Of a DNA stretch of 52,413 nt, positions 50,404 through 52,413 are shown one piece after another. The stretch spans positions 1 to 52,413 of the forward strand of contig JAGBZD010000067.1 of NCBI GenBank assembly GCA_017628395.1, given 5' to 3'. Below the pieces are notes generated by a model. That model saw nothing but the letters and a program-made list of their open reading frames with translations. It was not told where the DNA came from and did no database searches. Position 1 is the first letter of the stretch. Each line of letters begins with the position of its first letter. This stretch comes from Paludibacteraceae bacterium. GTDB lineage: Bacteria; Bacteroidota; Bacteroidia; Bacteroidales; Paludibacteraceae. Both the position numbers and the translations under genes were made by a program.

Positions 50404-51279
50404 GGAATCGCCTAAGGCAGCAAACATATTGAGTGTGTCTCGGTTTTCTGCCTCGTGTTGGCTTAGGGTATGGTCTGCTTTCACCTTATCCAAGATACGC
50501 TTGACAATCTCCATCATCTCGCCATTGGGTGTATAGTCTGCTGCGCAGGCAAAGTTCACGCGACCTTCTGCTAATAGTTGCTGAGCTAAGATACGCTTTT
50601 TATCGTTTCCATAAACAGCAAAACTATGTCCGCCATTGGATTTGACAGTGCGCATACATGGCACATCCGTTTCTCCGTCACCGAAATAAATCATCCGTTC
50701 AAAAGGTACAGGACGCTCATTAGAAGGTACAAATTCATTGATACGCACTTTGTCGCTTACTTCACGAATACCTTTATTGATTTTAAATAGGAATTGTGTT
50801 TTCTTGGTATAGTCCACTACCACCGATGGCCAACAGGCGTCACCATTGCTATCATATAGATAAGTACACGCATATATGCGCTCAAACTCATGGGCGATTT
50901 CGCACCCTTCAATCATCTCCTTAATGCCCGAACTATTGATATAGTGCTTAACCTCTATACCAATTTCTGATGCATATTGGTTGATAGCATCAAACCATTT
51001 GACAACGCCGGGAAAGAAGAGTACTTTTTTGCCAAATTCGCGTAGCATCTCGCGTGTGCAACGAATGCCTGCACGCTGTGCTTCTGTTTGTAAGGCATAC
51101 ATAACCACCGATATACCTCCTGCATCGTTGGTCTTGGCTATCTGATCACACAGATTCCAAAACTCAGCAGGATTATTATAACCAATTGCTTGCAAGAGCC
51201 CAAACTCTTGCATATTGCCAGGCGCTAAGGTACCATCAAAATCATAGACCAGCGCCACAGTAGGTAGGGTAGTGTTCAT
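50395..51279 (-). CDS. HAD-superfamily hydrolase
   Basis: A 294-aa haloacid dehalogenase-type phosphatase. Motif I DFDGT at residues 13-17, motif II INSSG, and motif IV FGDGETDVPCM are clear, with a long insert between motifs II and IV (KKTQFLFKINKGIREV supplies the motif III Lys). Its length resembles SerB-like and phosphoserine-phosphatase-like members; the substrate is unknown. The start lies 99 nt downstream of the ppdK stop, past a hairpin. Confidence 0.87.
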   Translation of the reverse strand: MNTTLPTVALVYDFDGTLAPGNMQEFGLLQAIGYNNPAEFWNLCDQIAKTNDAGGISVVMYALQTEAQRAGIRCTREMLREFGKKVLFFPGVVKWFDAINQYASEIGIEVKHYINSSGIKEMIEGCEIAHEFERIYACTYLYDSNGDACWPSVVVDYTKKTQFLFKINKGIREVSDKVRINEFVPSNERPVPFERMIYFGDGETDVPCMRTVKSNGGHSFAVYGNDKKRILAQQLLAEGRVNFACAADYTPNGEMMEIVKRILDKVKADHTLSQHEAENRDTLNMFAALGDSLE

Positions 51280-51293
51280 AGTTGTTTTTTATT

Positions 51294-51332
51294 AAAGCGA
51301 GTCACCTTTTTGGCGACTCGCTTTTTTTTAGT
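51294..51332. terminator. Hairpin between ppdK and the HAD gene
   Basis: A 10-bp stem AAAGCGAGTC (51294-51303)/GACTCGCTTT (51315-51324) enclosing CC/GG. The longer T-run is on the plus strand, but its position after ppdK (minus) suggests it terminates that gene, whose minus-strand tail TTTAATA is weaker. Confidence 0.65.
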
Positions 51333-51378
51333 AACGACCTTTAGAAGAATTTTAAAGATCGTAATAATTATTAGTAGA

Positions 51379-52413
51379 TTATTCCTCTACAGCAGCTTGA
51401 GCAGCAGCCAAACGCGCGATTGGCACACGGAATGGAGAGCAAGATGCGTAGTTCATACCTACCTTAGCGCAGAACTTAACAGATGAAGGCTCACCACCGT
51501 GCTCACCGCAGATACCAGTACGCAATCCTGGACGAACGGCGCGACCTTTCTCTACAGCCATTTGGATGAGTTGACCTACACCGTTTTGATCCAATACTTG
51601 GAATGGATCAACCTTCAAGATCTTTTGCTCGAGATATACTGGCAAGAAGCTTGCAATATCGTCACGGCTATAACCGAAGGTCATCTGTGTCAAGTCGTTG
51701 GTACCGAATGAGAAGTATTGAGCCTCAGTAGCAATACGATCAGCTGTCAAGGCAGCACGTGGAATCTCGATCATTGTACCGATCTCGAACTCTACCTCTA
51801 CGCCGTACTCAGCGAATACCTCTTTAGCTACCTTCTCGATGATCTCCTTTTGTTGGTGGAACTCATAGAGGATACCAATGAGTGGAACCATGATCTCTGG
51901 CATTGGGTTCTTACCTTCTTGCTTGAGTTCGCAAGCAGCGCTCAAGATAGCGCGAGTTTGCATAGCGGTAATCTCAGGGAAGGTAATACCAAGACGGCAA
52001 CCACGGTGACCCAACATTGGGTTGTTCTCTGCGAGGGAGTCAACACGTTGCTTGATCTCTTGTACGCTTACGCCCATCTCTTGCGCCATAGTCTCTTGAC
52101 CAGCAGCATCATGTGGTACGAACTCGTGCAATGGAGGATCGAGGAGACGGATATTTACTGGATAGCCATCCATAGCCTCAAGGATACCCTTGAAGTCAGC
52201 CTTTTGGTATGGCAACAACTTAGCCAAAGCTTTCTCACGACCCTCAGCGTCCTTAGAAAGGATCATCTCGCGCATAGCCACGATCTTCTTATCCTCGAAG
52301 AACATGTGCTCTGTACGAGTCAAACCAATACCCTTAGCACCGAAGTCACGAGCCACTTGTGCATCGTGTGGAGTATCCGCATTGGTACGAACTTGGAGGT
52401 GTGTATATTTGTC
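51379..52413 (-). CDS. ppdK: Pyruvate, phosphate dikinase, C-terminal part (cut by window edge)
   Basis: 345 codons of the C-terminal PEP/pyruvate domain; the frame is open to the right edge, so the true start is outside (full enzymes are ~880-910 aa). [12 protein letters not shown] (PEP-binding Arg), [52 protein letters not shown] and the catalytic Cys in [13 protein letters not shown] are all conserved. An in-frame GTG at 52356 is not the start. It interconverts PEP and pyruvate using ATP/AMP and PPi, central to energy metabolism of anaerobic Bacteroidales. Confidence 0.96.
   Translation of the reverse strand, partial: DKYTHLQVRTNADTPHDAQVARDFGAKGIGLTRTEHMFFEDKKIVAMREMILSKDAEGREKALAKLLPYQKADFKGILEAMDGYPVNIRLLDPPLHEFVPHDAAGQETMAQEMGVSVQEIKQRVDSLAENNPMLGHRGCRLGITFPEITAMQTRAILSAACELKQEGKNPMPEIMVPLIGILYEFHQQKEIIEKVAKEVFAEYGVEVEFEIGTMIEIPRAALTADRIATEAQYFSFGTNDLTQMTFGYSRDDIASFLPVYLEQKILKVDPFQVLDQNGVGQLIQMAVEKGRAVRPGLRTGICGEHGGEPSSVKFCAKVGMNYASCSPFRVPIARLAAAQAAVEE

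Noticed and set aside
1..52413. tRNA and rRNA genes
   Set aside because: I looked for T-loop sequences (GTTCRA..C) in a cloverleaf context and for rRNA core sequences and saw none; a tRNAscan-SE run would be needed to exclude tRNAs fully.

Overview
The window is a stretch of a Bacteroidales-type (Bacteroidota) chromosome. The evidence is the repeated Bacteroidota promoter pattern (TTG/TTTG about 19-20 nt before TAnnTTTG, usually followed by GC), starts without Shine-Dalgarno sequences, PorD/DUF4831 proteins of type IX secretion, a TamL-like lipoprotein, and secreted proteins with a DGQLxI C-terminal signal. The family cannot be fixed from sequence alone. Most genes are housekeeping and look intact; the last gene (ppdK) runs off the right edge. 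LAYOUT: 1-2.4 kb rubrerythrin and a Na/Pi cotransporter. 2.5-6.5 kb (minus) rmuC, a HAD phosphatase, groES, groEL. 6.7-14.4 kb (plus) TamL-like protein, rnhB, sppA, lpxK, MsbA-like ABC transporter, with mutS convergent (14.4-17.1). 17.1-19.6 kb an accessory island with the marks of a diversity-generating retroelement (DGR). 19.6-23.5 kb CoA-transferase, S41 protease, coaD, YigZ-like protein. 23.6-25.1 kb a 40-aa basic protein and an unusual membrane protein. 25.3-30.1 kb gcvP and two YitT paralogues. 30.1-34.6 kb (minus) an operon-like run: hemerythrin-LuxR regulator, tilS, aroE, DUF4831, PorD. 34.8-36.3 kb a structured RNA candidate and two AT-rich lipoproteins. 36.7-41.3 kb superoxide dismutase, kdsB, deoD, tex. 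41.3-47.1 kb (minus) beta-barrel protein, aminotransferase, two secreted proteins, RNA methyltransferase. 47.3-52.4 kb MATE exporter, Nudix hydrolase, SDR, HAD, ppdK. MAIN DISCOVERY CANDIDATE: the gene at 17884-18798 encodes a secreted protein whose last ~60 codons look like a DGR variable repeat. An A-rich, non-coding block 524 nt downstream (19133-19219) aligns to it without gaps. Of 16 differences, 12 fall on template adenines (12 of 24 A mismatched, against 4 of 63 non-A), and 9 of the 10 changed codons are AAY in the template. A 42-aa ORF at 17295 resembles the C-terminal part of an Avd accessory protein. No reverse transcriptase is present in the window, so this is an orphan, decayed or trans-served DGR. 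OTHER UNUSUAL SIGNALS: (1) imperfect 7-bp tandem word repeats inserted into coding genes (mutS, kdsB, tex twice, the MATE gene, the hemerythrin-LuxR gene) and 9-11-bp ones in gaps, reminiscent of cyanobacterial STRR heptamers; (2) three intergenic hairpins with the same ATCAAC(T/A)TCC loop and AACAACTT leader but different, fully compensated 8-bp stems; (3) a roughly 310-nt structured transcript with its own promoter and terminator; (4) a 36-nt exact repeat shared by the DGR island and the gap before the superoxide dismutase gene.
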